From positions 1 to 35,414 of the forward strand of contig WLNW01000013.1 in NCBI GenBank assembly GCA_009699605.1: a stretch of 35,414 nt of DNA, given 5' to 3'. The stretch comes from Actinomycetota bacterium (GTDB taxonomy: Bacteria; Actinomycetota; Acidimicrobiia; Acidimicrobiales; WLNW01). Under the pieces are notes generated by a model. That model saw only the letters and a program-made list of their open reading frames with translations, did not search any database and was not told the origin of the DNA. Made by a program: the position numbers and the translations under genes. Shown one piece after another: positions 1 to 8,733 of this stretch (its first letter is position 1; the number at the start of each line of letters is the position of its first letter).

Positions 1-40
1 GCGGCTGGCCCTTCGGCCGCCGAGCGGCAAACCTGTTCGG

Positions 41-2068
41 ATGCACCCCGACGAGCAGCCCGAGCAGCCCGAGCACCACGTGCACCTGTGGGCGCTCGAT
101 GTCGCAGTCGCCGACCTTCGCGACCGTCTCGACGCCCTCGAGAACGCCGTCGTCGATGCCGACGACATCGACGACGACATCGACGCAAAGGACATCGATC
201 TCGACGCCGTCGACGAAGCCGGCGCGTTGCTCGACGAGCTCGAGGATGCTCTCGAAGGACAGCAGGTCCGCGTCGCGTTGCTCGGCGACACCAATGCCGG
301 CAAGAGCACCCTCGTCAACGCGGTGCTCGGGCAACGTCTCCTCCCGAGCAGCAGCAGCGGCCCTGGCACGGCGGTCGTCTCCACGCTTCGCCACCGGCCC
401 GGGCCCACGATCACCGTCGAGATCCTCTTCGCGACCGGTGCGAACCTGCGGCGGGCGTGCCAGGAGTTGCTCGATCAGCTCGCCGCGCTGCGCGACCAAC
501 CCGACGACATCGACATCGACCTCGACATCCTCGATCTCGTCGACGCCTCCCGGCGCCGCCTCGGGCGCGTCTTCGGCGCCACGTTGCGCGACTACCTCGC
601 CACGGGCCGCGTGTCGGTGCTGCACGAGGTGCCCGAAGCTGCGGCCATAGTCGCCGAGGGTCGACGCGTGGTCGACAGCACGAGCGCCGACGACGTCCAC
701 CGCACGTTGCTCGCGCACGCCGACGCGTCGGCCGCGATCGGTTACCTCGTCGAGCGGGTCGACATCGCCGGTGACTTCCCCGCGCTTCGCACCGGTGTGA
801 CCCTGCTCGACCTGCCGGGGCTCAACGATCCCGACGCCCGCCGCACTGCCGCGGCGCGCCAGGCCATCGCCGATGCCGACGTCGTGTGGGTGGTGTACCC
901 CCTCGACACCGGGCTCGGTACGTCGACGATTCGTGCGGTGCAGAGCACGCTCACGGCACACCATCTCCTCCTCGACCGACGGGCCACCCGGCTGCGTTTC
1001 GTGTGCACCAAGAACGAAGGGGTTGCAGACGACACCGCTCACCGCCTCGGACTCTTACCGGAGACCAGCGACACCGAGCGCCGCGCCGTGCGCGACGCCG
1101 CCACGCTCGAGGAGCTCACCGGCAAGGTCGACCTGCTCGTGCGGCCGCTCGGTCGCCGGCTCGGCGACTTGGCCGTCGAGGCAACGCGCATCGTGCGCGA
1201 AGCACCGGTGCATCTGGTGTCCGCGCACGACTCGTTGCGCCACGACGCCGACGCAGGCATCTCGCCTCTCGCCGAGGAACTGGTCGCGATCGGCACGCAG
1301 CTCGTGCCGGCAGACGCATTGCAGGCCCTCGGCGACGCGGTCGATCGGGTCGCCGCGATCGTCTCGGCCATCGAGCGCGGCGACACCATCGAAACAACCG
1401 CGCACGACACCGCCGACGCGATCGAACCCGGCGCCCTCGCGCAGTTGCGCTCCTTCGCGGCCGATCTGCGCGGGCTCACGGCGGCGTTCGTCGACCAGAC
1501 CTCGGCTGCGGCGCACCACAGCTTCGCCGACGATGCTCGTCTACGGAGCAGCTGGGAATCGCTGAGCCCGATCGTGCTGCACTCCATAGCGCTGCGACGC
1601 GGGTTCTTCACCGGTAGCGGCGGCGCGCACTACGACTGCAATGCCGACATCGGGCAGTCGTTCTTCGTTATGGCCCAACACGCGTGGGTGCAGTACTTCC
1701 GCGTCGACCTTCCGGCGATCATGACGCCGATGCTCGAGGAGCTCACATCGCTCACCGGCGCACGTCCCGTGATGCTTTACCGCGAGGCGCAACGGTTTGC
1801 GCGCGAGGTCGAGCCCGATCTGCTCGCCGCCATCGTCGAGACCGTGCGCGAACGACTCGTCCCCCACTATGACCGTCTGGTCAACGGTGTCGAACTGCCG
1901 TCGGGCCATGCACTGGTCGACGGTCTGGTCGGCGCGATCGACACCGAGCGCGACATGTTGCGCTCCGCTGTGGTCGAGTGCGTGCGCACCTGGCTCGCCG
2001 GGGTCGTCGACGACCTCATCGCCGCGGCCTACGCCGACGCGTCGCGCTTCGCTTCCCGCAGCACATAG
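41..2068 (+). CDS. Dynamin-like / Era-type P-loop GTPase
   Basis: A 675-residue GTPase. G1 (GDTNAGKST) is at residues 82-90, G3 (DLPG) at 257-260, G4 (TKNE, in place of the usual NKxD) at 323-326 and a G5-like SAHD at 394-397. A very acidic Asp/Ile-rich stretch (about 38-58) precedes the G domain, and the long, probably helical C-terminal half has no clear membrane segment. Large bacterial GTPases of this layout belong to the dynamin-like superfamily, many of which act at membranes; that role is inferred here. The frame stays open without a stop to base 2 and no promoter box or ribosome site precedes the ATG at 41, so the true start may lie upstream of the window. The stop codon lies inside the -10 box of the next gene. 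Confidence 0.8.
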   Translation: MHPDEQPEQPEHHVHLWALDVAVADLRDRLDALENAVVDADDIDDDIDAKDIDLDAVDEAGALLDELEDALEGQQVRVALLGDTNAGKSTLVNAVLGQRLLPSSSSGPGTAVVSTLRHRPGPTITVEILFATGANLRRACQELLDQLAALRDQPDDIDIDLDILDLVDASRRRLGRVFGATLRDYLATGRVSVLHEVPEAAAIVAEGRRVVDSTSADDVHRTLLAHADASAAIGYLVERVDIAGDFPALRTGVTLLDLPGLNDPDARRTAAARQAIADADVVWVVYPLDTGLGTSTIRAVQSTLTAHHLLLDRRATRLRFVCTKNEGVADDTAHRLGLLPETSDTERRAVRDAATLEELTGKVDLLVRPLGRRLGDLAVEATRIVREAPVHLVSAHDSLRHDADAGISPLAEELVAIGTQLVPADALQALGDAVDRVAAIVSAIERGDTIETTAHDTADAIEPGALAQLRSFAADLRGLTAAFVDQTSAAAHHSFADDARLRSSWESLSPIVLHSIALRRGFFTGSGGAHYDCNADIGQSFFVMAQHAWVQYFRVDLPAIMTPMLEELTSLTGARPVMLYREAQRFAREVEPDLLAAIVETVRERLVPHYDRLVNGVELPSGHALVDGLVGAIDTERDMLRSAVVECVRTWLAGVVDDLIAAAYADASRFASRST

Positions 2069-2071
2069 CGT
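2066..2071 (+). promoter_or_regulatory. -10 box (TAGCGT) for the DapA-like gene, leaderless
   Basis: TAGCGT ends 8 nt before the ATG at 2080, the spacing expected when transcription starts on the start codon. It overlaps the stop codon of the GTPase gene. Confidence 0.5.
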
Positions 2072-2079
2072 CCTGTGCC

Positions 2080-3000
2080 ATGAGCCGTCAGCTGAATGCG
2101 TTCACTTGCACTATCACGCCGTTCGATGACACCGGTGCGCTGGACGAGGGCGCCTGGAAGGCAATGCTGCGCCGCATCGGCGGGACGGGCATGGGCGTCT
2201 ATGCCGGCAGTGCGTCACCGGGTGAGGGTCACTCGCTCACGCTCGCCGAGACCGAGACGCTCTACGGCACCGCGGTCGACACGCTCAAGGGCGTCGCACC
2301 GGTGCGGGCCATGGGCGTCGAGCCGCGCCATGCCCGCCAGCTGCTCGAGATCATCCACATCGCCGAGCGGGCGGGCATGGAGGCGATGCAGATCTACTCC
2401 CTCGACTGCGGCCACGGGAACGTCCCCCGCGAGACCGAGCTCGAGACGTACTTCTGCCAGATCCTCGACACCATCACCATCCCCGCCGTGATCTCCAGCC
2501 ACATCTTCAACGGGTACGTGCTACCCCTCGAGATGGTCGATCGCTTGTTGAAGCGCTACGACAACATCGCGGGGTTCAACGTGACCCACACCGACATCCC
2601 GTACGTCACGCGGTTCGTCGACACCGTCGACGGCCGCTGCGACGTGCACGTGGGCGGTGCCATGCAAGCGCTCACCATTCTGGCGCTTGGTGGTCAGGGG
2701 TTTCTGTGCACCGAAGGAGCGATCATCCCTGCGGTGTGCATGGAGGTGATCAACGCGTTCTCGCGCGGCGACCAAGCTGCCATGTTCGACGCGTACGCCA
2801 CCCAGATGCGGTTCTTCGCGCTCAATCGCTACGCGGGCGGGAGCATGCGCTTCCTCAAGAGCGCCATGCAGCACCTCGGCCTGCCGGGCAGCACCCTGCG
2901 CGACCCGTTCCTCCCGTTGACCGACGCCGAGCACCAGGCGGTAGCCGTGTCGCTCGCGGACTTCACCGCCCGAACCGGCGTGCAACTGCCCCAGGGCTGA
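2080..3000 (+). CDS. DapA-superfamily protein lacking the Schiff-base lysine
   Basis: A 306-residue protein of the dihydrodipicolinate synthase / N-acetylneuraminate lyase TIM-barrel superfamily. It keeps the N-terminal TITPFD motif (11-16) and the family length (about 290-310). The active site is altered. The segment matching the lysine-containing IGIKE motif of E. coli DapA reads AGFNV, placing Asn167 where the Schiff-base lysine belongs, and the YNVP tyrosine region reads SSHIF. It is therefore unlikely to make dihydrodipicolinate. The neighbouring aldehyde dehydrogenase and hydroxyacid dehydrogenase suggest oxo-acid or aldehyde metabolism, but no substrate can be assigned. The ATG at 2080 is chosen over an earlier in-frame start because it follows a -10 box and begins the barrel. 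Confidence 0.85.
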   Translation: MSRQLNAFTCTITPFDDTGALDEGAWKAMLRRIGGTGMGVYAGSASPGEGHSLTLAETETLYGTAVDTLKGVAPVRAMGVEPRHARQLLEIIHIAERAGMEAMQIYSLDCGHGNVPRETELETYFCQILDTITIPAVISSHIFNGYVLPLEMVDRLLKRYDNIAGFNVTHTDIPYVTRFVDTVDGRCDVHVGGAMQALTILALGGQGFLCTEGAIIPAVCMEVINAFSRGDQAAMFDAYATQMRFFALNRYAGGSMRFLKSAMQHLGLPGSTLRDPFLPLTDAEHQAVAVSLADFTARTGVQLPQG

Positions 3001-3074
3001 CCCGATCCGTCGTGCCGGGCCGAAGGAGACGTCACGTCGGGCGGCGGTGACAAGACGCCACACCGTAAGCCGGG

Positions 3075-3080
3075 TACATT
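3075..3080 (+). promoter_or_regulatory. Possible -10 box (TACATT) for the aldehyde dehydrogenase gene
   Basis: TACATT fits the actinobacterial TANNNT -10 pattern. It would give a leader of about 40 nt ending in an AAGGGGA ribosome site (3118-3124) before the GTG at 3129. No good -35 is seen. Confidence 0.35.
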
Positions 3081-3128
3081 TCGGCCTGCGGCGAGCGCAT
3101 GCTCCGGTCCGCGGCGCAAGGGGACGAA

Positions 3129-4592
3129 GTGCACACCTACGACAAGTTCTTCATCGGCGGCGAGTGGGTCGAGCCGGCCGGCTCCGAGACCCTGAAGGTC
3201 ACCTCCCCCACCTCGCAGGAGATCATCGGGTCGGTTCCGGTGGCCACTGCGGCCGACATGGACCGCGCCGTCGCCGCCGCACAGGCCGCGTTCGCCGGCG
3301 AGTGGTCCACCTGGACGCCGTCCCAGCGCGCCGACCTGCTGCAGCGCATCGCCGACGGCATCACGGCCCGCCAGGACGACTTCACCAACCTCATCGTCTC
3401 CGAGGTCGGCGCCCCCTACTACTTCTCGCTGTTCGGCCAGGTGCTCGCCGCGAGCATGGTGTTCGGTGCGTTCGCCCAGCACACCCGGGTGTTCCCCTTC
3501 GAAGAGCAGCGCCCCGGTTCGCTCGGCGGCACCATCCTCGTGCGGCGTGAACCGGTCGGCGTGTGCGCGGGCATCATCCCCTGGAACGTCCCGCTGTTCA
3601 TCACCGCATTGAAGGTGGGCCCCACCATCGCATCGGGGTCCACGATCGTGCTCAAGCCCGCACCCGAGACACCGCTCGATGCCAACATCTTCGCCGAGGT
3701 GCTCATCGACGCCGGCGTACCGGCCGGCGTGGTCAACATCGTCGCCGCCGATCGCGAGGTCGGCGAGCACCTGGTGCGTCACCCCGCTATCGACAAAGTG
3801 AGCTTCACCGGTTCCACTGCGGCGGGGCGCAAGATCGGCGCGATCTGTGGCGAGATGCTGAAGCGCTGCACGCTCGAGCTCGGCGGCAAGTCGGCCGCCA
3901 TCATCTGTGACGACGCCAACCTCGCTGAGGCCATTCCGCACGTCGTCGGCGGCGGCCTCATGAACAACGGTCAGGCATGCGTGGCCCTCACCCGCGTGCT
4001 GGCACCGCGCAGCCGCTACGACGAGATCCGCGACGCGCTCGCCGCCGCGGTCGCCGCGCAAACCGTCGGCGATCCGTCGGTACCCGAGAACATGGTCGGC
4101 CCGCTCATCGCCGAACGCCAGCGAGATCGCGTCGAGGGTTACATCGCGAAGGGCAAGGCCGAGGGTGCGTCGGTCGTCGTGGGTGGCGGCAGCCGGCCCG
4201 ACGGAATCGGCCCCGGCTGGTACGTGGCCCCCACGTTGTTCGCCGACGTCGACAACTCCATGACCATCGCCCGTGAAGAGATCTTCGGGCCGGTGCTGTC
4301 CCTCATCGCCTACGACGACCTCGAGGATGCCATCGCCATCGCCAACGACAGCGACTACGGCCTCGCCGGCGCGGTGTACACCGCCGATGTCGCGAAGGGC
4401 ATCGGCGTCGCCCGCCGCGTGCGTACCGGTACGTTCGCGGTCAACACCATGCAGGGCATGGACTTCAACGGTCCCTTCGGCGGCTTCAAGACCTCCGGTG
4501 TCGGCCGCGAGCTCGGTCCCGAAGGCATCCACGCCTACTGCGAAGACAAGACCATCTCGCTACCCGCCGGCACCGAGATCCCGCCGGGCTGA
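3129..4592 (+). CDS. NAD(P)-dependent aldehyde dehydrogenase
   Basis: A full-length aldehyde dehydrogenase (487 residues from the GTG at 3129) that oxidises an aldehyde to the acid with NAD(P)+. Cofactor-site motifs are IIPWNVP and FTGSTAAGR. The general base is Glu250 in LELGG and the nucleophile is Cys284 in GQACVAL; their 34-residue spacing matches the family. EEIFGPV and the C-terminal FGGFKTSGVGRE motif are also present. The GTG is preferred because an AAGGGGA sequence lies just upstream and the protein then opens directly with the typical KFFIGGEWV segment; an ATG at 3099 would add ten residues. The substrate is unknown. It sits between the DapA-like gene and a hydroxyacid dehydrogenase, so the three may share a pathway. 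Confidence 0.95.
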   Translation: MHTYDKFFIGGEWVEPAGSETLKVTSPTSQEIIGSVPVATAADMDRAVAAAQAAFAGEWSTWTPSQRADLLQRIADGITARQDDFTNLIVSEVGAPYYFSLFGQVLAASMVFGAFAQHTRVFPFEEQRPGSLGGTILVRREPVGVCAGIIPWNVPLFITALKVGPTIASGSTIVLKPAPETPLDANIFAEVLIDAGVPAGVVNIVAADREVGEHLVRHPAIDKVSFTGSTAAGRKIGAICGEMLKRCTLELGGKSAAIICDDANLAEAIPHVVGGGLMNNGQACVALTRVLAPRSRYDEIRDALAAAVAAQTVGDPSVPENMVGPLIAERQRDRVEGYIAKGKAEGASVVVGGGSRPDGIGPGWYVAPTLFADVDNSMTIAREEIFGPVLSLIAYDDLEDAIAIANDSDYGLAGAVYTADVAKGIGVARRVRTGTFAVNTMQGMDFNGPFGGFKTSGVGRELGPEGIHAYCEDKTISLPAGTEIPPG

Positions 4593-4695
4593 GCTCGCGG
4601 CTCGACCGAGGCGCTATGAGTCAACGGCCCGCCGTGTGGACGGTCACGCGCCTCGTAGCGCCCTTGCGCACCTGATGTCTCTATCGCCTGCGACA

Positions 4696-4701
4696 TAAGG
4701 T
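4696..4701 (+). promoter_or_regulatory. -10 box (TAAGGT), leaderless
   Basis: TAAGGT ends 8 nt before the ATG at 4710 of the hydroxyacid dehydrogenase gene, so its mRNA is probably leaderless. Confidence 0.5.
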
Positions 4702-4709
4702 GCGCTGCG

Positions 4710-5690
4710 ATGACTGATCACACGATGGTGTTCATCCCGCTGGCCGGGTACTTCGAGACGCAGATCGACGACTGGGCCCGCGCCGTGGCCGCCGAGGTGC
4801 CCCAGATGCGGGTGGTGGTCGTAGCCCCCGGCGATGACCCGCGACCCACCCTGGCCGAAGCCGACGCGGCGTTCGGCATGCTCACGCCCGACATGCTCGC
4901 CGCGGCGCCCCGGCTGCGGTGGTTGCAAGCGATCGCCGCGGCGCCGCCGCCCGAGTTCTTCTTCCCCGCGCTCGTCGAGCACCCGGTGGTGGTCACCAAC
5001 CTGCGGGGCGTGTACCGCGAGAACCTCACCAATCACATCCTGGCGTTCGTGCTCGCGTTCGCCCGCGGGTTGCCGCGCTACACGGCCCAACAAGCGCGGG
5101 CCGAATGGAACCGGAACCTCGCCGACATCGGGGTCGTCGATCTTGCGGCCACCACCATGTTGGTCGTGGGCGTCGGCGAGGTCGGGGCACTCACCGCGGC
5201 ACGCGCGCGCATGTTCGGTATGCGGGTGGTCGGCGTCGACTCGTTCCCCGAACGGGTCATGGCCGAACTCGACGCGCTGCATCATGTCGACGAACTCGAC
5301 GCTCTGTTGCCCGACGCCGATTGGGTGGTGCTCACCGTACCGCACACGCCGGTAACCGAGGGAATGATGCACGCCGGGCGCTTCACGTCGATGAAGGACA
5401 CCGCGTTCTTCATCAACGTCGGACGGGGCGAAACGGTGAAGCTCGATGATCTCGCGGCGGCACTTTCGAATGGCGCCATCGCCGGAGCCGCGATCGACGT
5501 GAGCGAGATCGAGCCACTACCCCCCGAGCACGCGTTGTGGCAGTGCGAGAACCTGATCGTCACGCCGCACATCGGCAGCTTCGGCAGCGACACCGACATC
5601 GAACGCCAACGGGTCATCGTGGACAACGCCCGGCGGTTCGTACGGGGCGAACCGTTGCGGTACGTCATCGACAAGGCGCTGCGCTACTGA
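4710..5690 (+). CDS. D-isomer-specific 2-hydroxyacid dehydrogenase
   Basis: A 326-residue NAD-dependent oxidoreductase interconverting a D-2-hydroxyacid and its 2-oxoacid. The Rossmann fingerprint GVGEVG is at 154-159. The catalytic trio is visible: Arg239 in NVGRG, Glu268 in DVSEIEPL and His287 in TPHIG. Length and domain order match the family. The N-terminal catalytic half is divergent, so the substrate (glyoxylate, hydroxypyruvate, phosphoglycerate or another) cannot be named; it lacks the C-terminal regulatory extension of long SerA proteins. It probably has its own promoter despite following the aldehyde dehydrogenase gene by 117 nt. The next gene converges from the other strand 44 nt away. 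Confidence 0.93.
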   Translation: MTDHTMVFIPLAGYFETQIDDWARAVAAEVPQMRVVVVAPGDDPRPTLAEADAAFGMLTPDMLAAAPRLRWLQAIAAAPPPEFFFPALVEHPVVVTNLRGVYRENLTNHILAFVLAFARGLPRYTAQQARAEWNRNLADIGVVDLAATTMLVVGVGEVGALTAARARMFGMRVVGVDSFPERVMAELDALHHVDELDALLPDADWVVLTVPHTPVTEGMMHAGRFTSMKDTAFFINVGRGETVKLDDLAAALSNGAIAGAAIDVSEIEPLPPEHALWQCENLIVTPHIGSFGSDTDIERQRVIVDNARRFVRGEPLRYVIDKALRY

Positions 5691-5734
5691 CGAAGCGCCG
5701 GCGACCGCATCCGGAACTTCGCGTAGACCAAGAC

Positions 5735-7324
5735 CTACGTCGCACGCGCCTCGGCGTGGGCCAAGGCGCGTCGCAGGATTCCGGACGAGGGGGTCGTCCG
5801 GAGAAGTGCGTCGAGCCAATCGTCGAGGGGGACGAGCAGCTGCAGTGGCTCGGGCCACGACGCAACAGATACGACCTCGCCGTCGTTTGCCTGAGCCAAG
5901 TGACGATGCAGAGTCGGGATGGTGATCAGCTCAGCGAGCCCGCTATCGGGTGAGGTCAGCATTCGAGCCAAGGCGTCATCGGCACCGACGATCGACGACA
6001 GCGCCTCGCCGGTGAGCCCGTCCCACAATCGCATCGCGCCCGATGCGTCGAACACTTCAGGGCGCCTGAGCGCAAGCGCTCGGAGGAACGCCGGCCGGCC
6101 GGTGTCGTCGACGAACGGCAGCTCGTTGAGGCGTTCGCCCACCAGAACGAGAACACCATCCGAACGGTCGACGATGCAGTCCGCGAGTGTCGCATGGTCG
6201 GCTCCCGACAGCAGCCGGCCCAGCTGCGCCACAAGTTGGTCCCATCCAGCGCGATCGGCGCGGCGTGCCACGTCCACCAGCAAGTTGAGCAATACGACGA
6301 GCGTCTCACTCGTCGGCACGAGCTGGATGGAGCGCACTGCCTCCACCGATTTCGCAGCCCGCGACTCGGAAAGCCGGTCCGCGCCGAGCTGAGTCCGCAA
6401 CGAACCGAGGAGATCGACTGCCGCTCGCTGGGTCACACCCGGCGGGATCGCGCTCACCGCGCGCTCCGCCGCGTCAGCGATCAACTGCGACCGCGACGAG
6501 GTGAGCTGATCGAGAATCCACGGCAAAGCGCCCTGTCGTGCCGCGAGGCCGAAGACCGAGTCGACCAACCCGTCGGGGATCTGGTCGCCGAGCTGCACCG
6601 CCGACCAGTCGATCGAACCGGCGGTGATGGCACTCGCGGCCATTGCCGCCGCAGTCTGGCTGGGGCTGAGCTCGCGCCGGCCATACGCACTTCGAAGCTG
6701 TGCCTTTGCGTCGTCCTTGCGCGATGTGGTCAACCCCGTGGAGGCGACTTGGCGCAGCGCGGCGGCCACGTCAGCGCCAGCCTTGCCCGCGCTCTTCGGG
6801 CCCGCCGATCGGCTTGACATCGAAGCTTTCTCGACGGGCGCGTCCGACCACGCATAGGTCTTCGCGAGCTGATCGAGGACAACATGCACGTCGGCTAGCA
6901 GACCCTTGCGCCCGGTCTTCCAGACGTCCTCCCAACCCGGCAGGTTGGTGGGGCTCCTGGTGCCTTTGGGTGCGATCAGCCGCCACGCCTCGAGCCGGCG
7001 CTTGAGGTCATCGGGCGTGAGCGGCGCTCGCGTTTCGCGGAGCACGTCGGCCAGCAACCGCGCGGGCTGACTACGAACCTGCTCGATGAGGAGTTCATGC
7101 TCGCTCGCGTCCTCGCTCCGCCACTCGAAGGAGCCCGGGGTGATCGGTCGAGCGCTCTTGGGCAACTCCGCCCACTCGAACTCGTCACCACTCTCGAACC
7201 TGACGACGATCCGTCCCGGCTCGTCGCAAAGGACCTGTCCGAGCCGGCGCTCGTTCGGTCCCTGGGTTTGGATGATCCACCGCTCGGCCGAGCGGTGTTG
7301 ATCCGTAGGGGCTTCGAAAGACAT
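5735..7324 (-). CDS. Hypothetical protein, all-helical C-terminal two thirds
   Basis: I do not recognise this 529-residue protein. Residues about 1-65 look like a small beta-rich domain (RLGQVL..GRIVVRFESGDEFEW), perhaps a KOW- or Tudor-like barrel. Residues about 85-150 (PLTPDDLKRRLEAW..LPGWEDVWKTGRKGL) resemble a winged-helix module. A low-complexity Ser/Ala/Gly/Lys linker follows near 165-185, then a long helical, repeat-like C-terminal region rich in Leu, Ala and Asp. There is no signal peptide or membrane segment, so it is probably cytoplasmic. ATG 7324 is preferred over a start 20 codons upstream, which would run into the divergent lipoprotein gene's promoter and start codon. Codon use matches its neighbours. 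Confidence 0.8.
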   Translation of the reverse strand: MSFEAPTDQHRSAERWIIQTQGPNERRLGQVLCDEPGRIVVRFESGDEFEWAELPKSARPITPGSFEWRSEDASEHELLIEQVRSQPARLLADVLRETRAPLTPDDLKRRLEAWRLIAPKGTRSPTNLPGWEDVWKTGRKGLLADVHVVLDQLAKTYAWSDAPVEKASMSSRSAGPKSAGKAGADVAAALRQVASTGLTTSRKDDAKAQLRSAYGRRELSPSQTAAAMAASAITAGSIDWSAVQLGDQIPDGLVDSVFGLAARQGALPWILDQLTSSRSQLIADAAERAVSAIPPGVTQRAAVDLLGSLRTQLGADRLSESRAAKSVEAVRSIQLVPTSETLVVLLNLLVDVARRADRAGWDQLVAQLGRLLSGADHATLADCIVDRSDGVLVLVGERLNELPFVDDTGRPAFLRALALRRPEVFDASGAMRLWDGLTGEALSSIVGADDALARMLTSPDSGLAELITIPTLHRHLAQANDGEVVSVASWPEPLQLLVPLDDWLDALLRTTPSSGILRRALAHAEARAT

Positions 7325-7366
7325 GTCGAGGAGTATGGCCCCGCGGGTTCCGCCTCGCGGTGTGGG

Positions 7367-7372
7367 TAGTCT
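7367..7372 (+). promoter_or_regulatory. -10 box (TAGTCT), leaderless
   Basis: TAGTCT ends 6 nt before the GTG at 7379, supporting that codon as the start of the lipoprotein gene. Confidence 0.5.
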
Positions 7373-7378
7373 GGGCGG

Positions 7379-8134
7379 GTGCACACCCGAGCGCGCACCG
7401 TGTGCTTCCTGGTCGCTTTGGCGGCCTTCGCTACCGCGTGCGGTGGGGGTGACGACACCAGCGGGCCAAAGTTGCCCGGCGCCACCACGACCAGCCGGCC
7501 AAAGTTGCCCGGCGCCACCACGACCAGCTCGGCGGCGACGGGCGCGACGGGTACCGGCACCGGGGTCAGTGGCGTCACCACCAGCAAGGCCGCGGTCCCC
7601 ACAACCACGGGCGTTCCCACGACCCCCACGGTCTTCACCACCACGCCGCCTGGGTCCGTGCCCGGGCCGGCCAAGCTCGTCGACAGTTCAGCGGTCTCCA
7701 CTGCGGGCGTCGGTCCGCTCACCTTCGGCCTCACCGTGCCCAATGCCGAAAAGGCGCTTGGCACACGCCTGCTACCCGACGCGGCGTTCCCCGCCGCCAA
7801 GGAGTGCATCGTCGTCAAACCCGAGTCCGGCGCCGACGCGGTGTGGTTCACGGTGTCGAAGGGCGCCGTCGAACGGCTCGACGTGCGCCCGCCCGGCAAG
7901 GTCAAGACCCGCTCCGGCGCCGGCATCGCCAGCTCCGAGGCGCAGCTCAAGGGGCTCTTCGCCGACCGGCTCACCATCGCGTCCACCGCCACCGGCAAGA
8001 CGGCGACCTACACGCCCCAAGATGCGGCAAACGCGAACTTCCGCATCATTTTCGAGCTCGACCTCGCCGGCAACGTGACCAGCTATCGCGCCGGACGGGT
8101 CGGCGTCGTCGAGCCCTTCGCCCCCTGCGGCTGA
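7379..8134 (+). CDS. Secreted lipoprotein with Thr/Pro-rich linker
   Basis: A 251-residue predicted lipoprotein starting at GTG. A positively charged, hydrophobic signal segment ends in a lipobox-like ATAC (lipidated Cys21), followed by GGG. Residues about 24-95 are a Thr/Pro/Gly-rich linker containing two identical PKLPGATTTS units (33-bp repeat). The folded C-terminal part (about 100-251) starts with a GVGPLTFGLTVPNAEKALG segment of the kind seen at the start of several secreted actinobacterial domains of unknown function, and ends with a cysteine next to the C-terminus. I can assign no function beyond cell-surface attachment. It is transcribed divergently from the 529-residue hypothetical protein. 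Confidence 0.85.
   Translation: MHTRARTVCFLVALAAFATACGGGDDTSGPKLPGATTTSRPKLPGATTTSSAATGATGTGTGVSGVTTSKAAVPTTTGVPTTPTVFTTTPPGSVPGPAKLVDSSAVSTAGVGPLTFGLTVPNAEKALGTRLLPDAAFPAAKECIVVKPESGADAVWFTVSKGAVERLDVRPPGKVKTRSGAGIASSEAQLKGLFADRLTIASTATGKTATYTPQDAANANFRIIFELDLAGNVTSYRAGRVGVVEPFAPCG
7457..7528 (+). repeat. 33-bp in-frame tandem repeat, two copies
   Basis: Copies at 7457-7489 and 7490-7522 differ at one base, with a 6-nt partial third copy (7523-7528). Each encodes 11 residues of the lipoprotein linker, so copy number can vary without shifting the frame. Confidence 0.9.
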
Positions 8135-8152
8135 TCTCCGCTCAGCCGATCC

Positions 8153-8647
8153 TCAGCTGCGGTAGCCCGGCGGGAGGCCGGCGTTGTAGCTCGAGCACGT
8201 CACGGTGACCGAGCCGGTGCCCACCGGCTCGCCCACCCGGGAGGCCAGGTCGAGGTTGCGGACGAACTGGATCGCGTTGCCGCTCACGACGTTGTCCGCG
8301 AAGGACAGGTCGACCGGTTCGGCGAGGGTCGGTTCGAACACCGACTCCTTGTCGCCCACGGTGACCCCGACGTACGGGTCGTCGAAGAAGGCCTGAACCA
8401 ACGCCCGGGTCGGGTGACCCGAGACCGGGTCGATGCCGGCGCCCACCGCGACCACCGCCCCGGTGCCCGGCGAATAACAGGTCATGACGAAGACATAGGT
8501 GTTCGTGCCGATCACGATCGTGCCGTTCGCCACCGCGACCGCGGCGCTCGAAGCGCGGGCATCGAGGGACGGCTTCACGCCACCCCCCGAGCACGCAGCC
8601 AGCGCGAACGCCGCCAGAAGTCCGATCACCCTCGCCGTCCGTCGCAC
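8153..8647 (-). CDS. Small lipoprotein, weakly LpqH-like
   Basis: A 164-residue predicted lipoprotein. From the GTG at 8647 the protein opens with VRRTARVIGLLAAFALAAC, a textbook lipoprotein signal with an LAAC lipobox and a Gly-rich start of the mature chain. A TAAGCT box 8 nt upstream supports this start over an upstream TTG. The mature part is beta-rich and carries two further cysteines (MTCYS and VTCSS) that could form a disulfide. This pattern is faintly like the mycobacterial 19-kDa antigen family, but I hold that with low confidence. No function can be given. It lies downstream of, and in the same direction as, the DUF4031 gene. Confidence 0.8.
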   Translation of the reverse strand: MRRTARVIGLLAAFALAACSGGGVKPSLDARASSAAVAVANGTIVIGTNTYVFVMTCYSPGTGAVVAVGAGIDPVSGHPTRALVQAFFDDPYVGVTVGDKESVFEPTLAEPVDLSFADNVVSGNAIQFVRNLDLASRVGEPVGTGSVTVTCSSYNAGLPPGYRS

Positions 8648-8655
8648 GATGTCAG

Positions 8656-8661
8656 AGCTTA
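8656..8661 (-). promoter_or_regulatory. -10 box (TAAGCT), leaderless
   Basis: On the minus strand TAAGCT ends 8 nt before the GTG at 8647 and helps choose that start for the lipoprotein gene. Confidence 0.45.
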
Positions 8662-8733
8662 CGCATGCCAAAAAATGAAACGAGCCGCAACCGTACGACG
8701 CTCACACCGACGGTTCGGCCAGGGATTCGAGCG

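Noticed and set aside
2080-3000. The DapA-like gene as lysine-pathway dapA
   Set aside because: The Schiff-base lysine and the active-site tyrosine motif are missing.
2829-4532. A 567-codon open frame on the minus strand across the aldehyde dehydrogenase gene
   Set aside because: It mirrors a certain gene in GC-rich DNA and encodes a biased His/Asp/Gly-rich sequence without any domain.
5691-5734. A terminator between the convergent hydroxyacid dehydrogenase and hypothetical genes
   Set aside because: Only a five-pair CGTAG/CTACG stem nearby, without a T tract and partly in the coding sequence.
7457-7528. The two 33-bp repeats as a CRISPR-like or mobile element
   Set aside because: They are directly adjacent without spacers, in frame, and encode a low-complexity linker.
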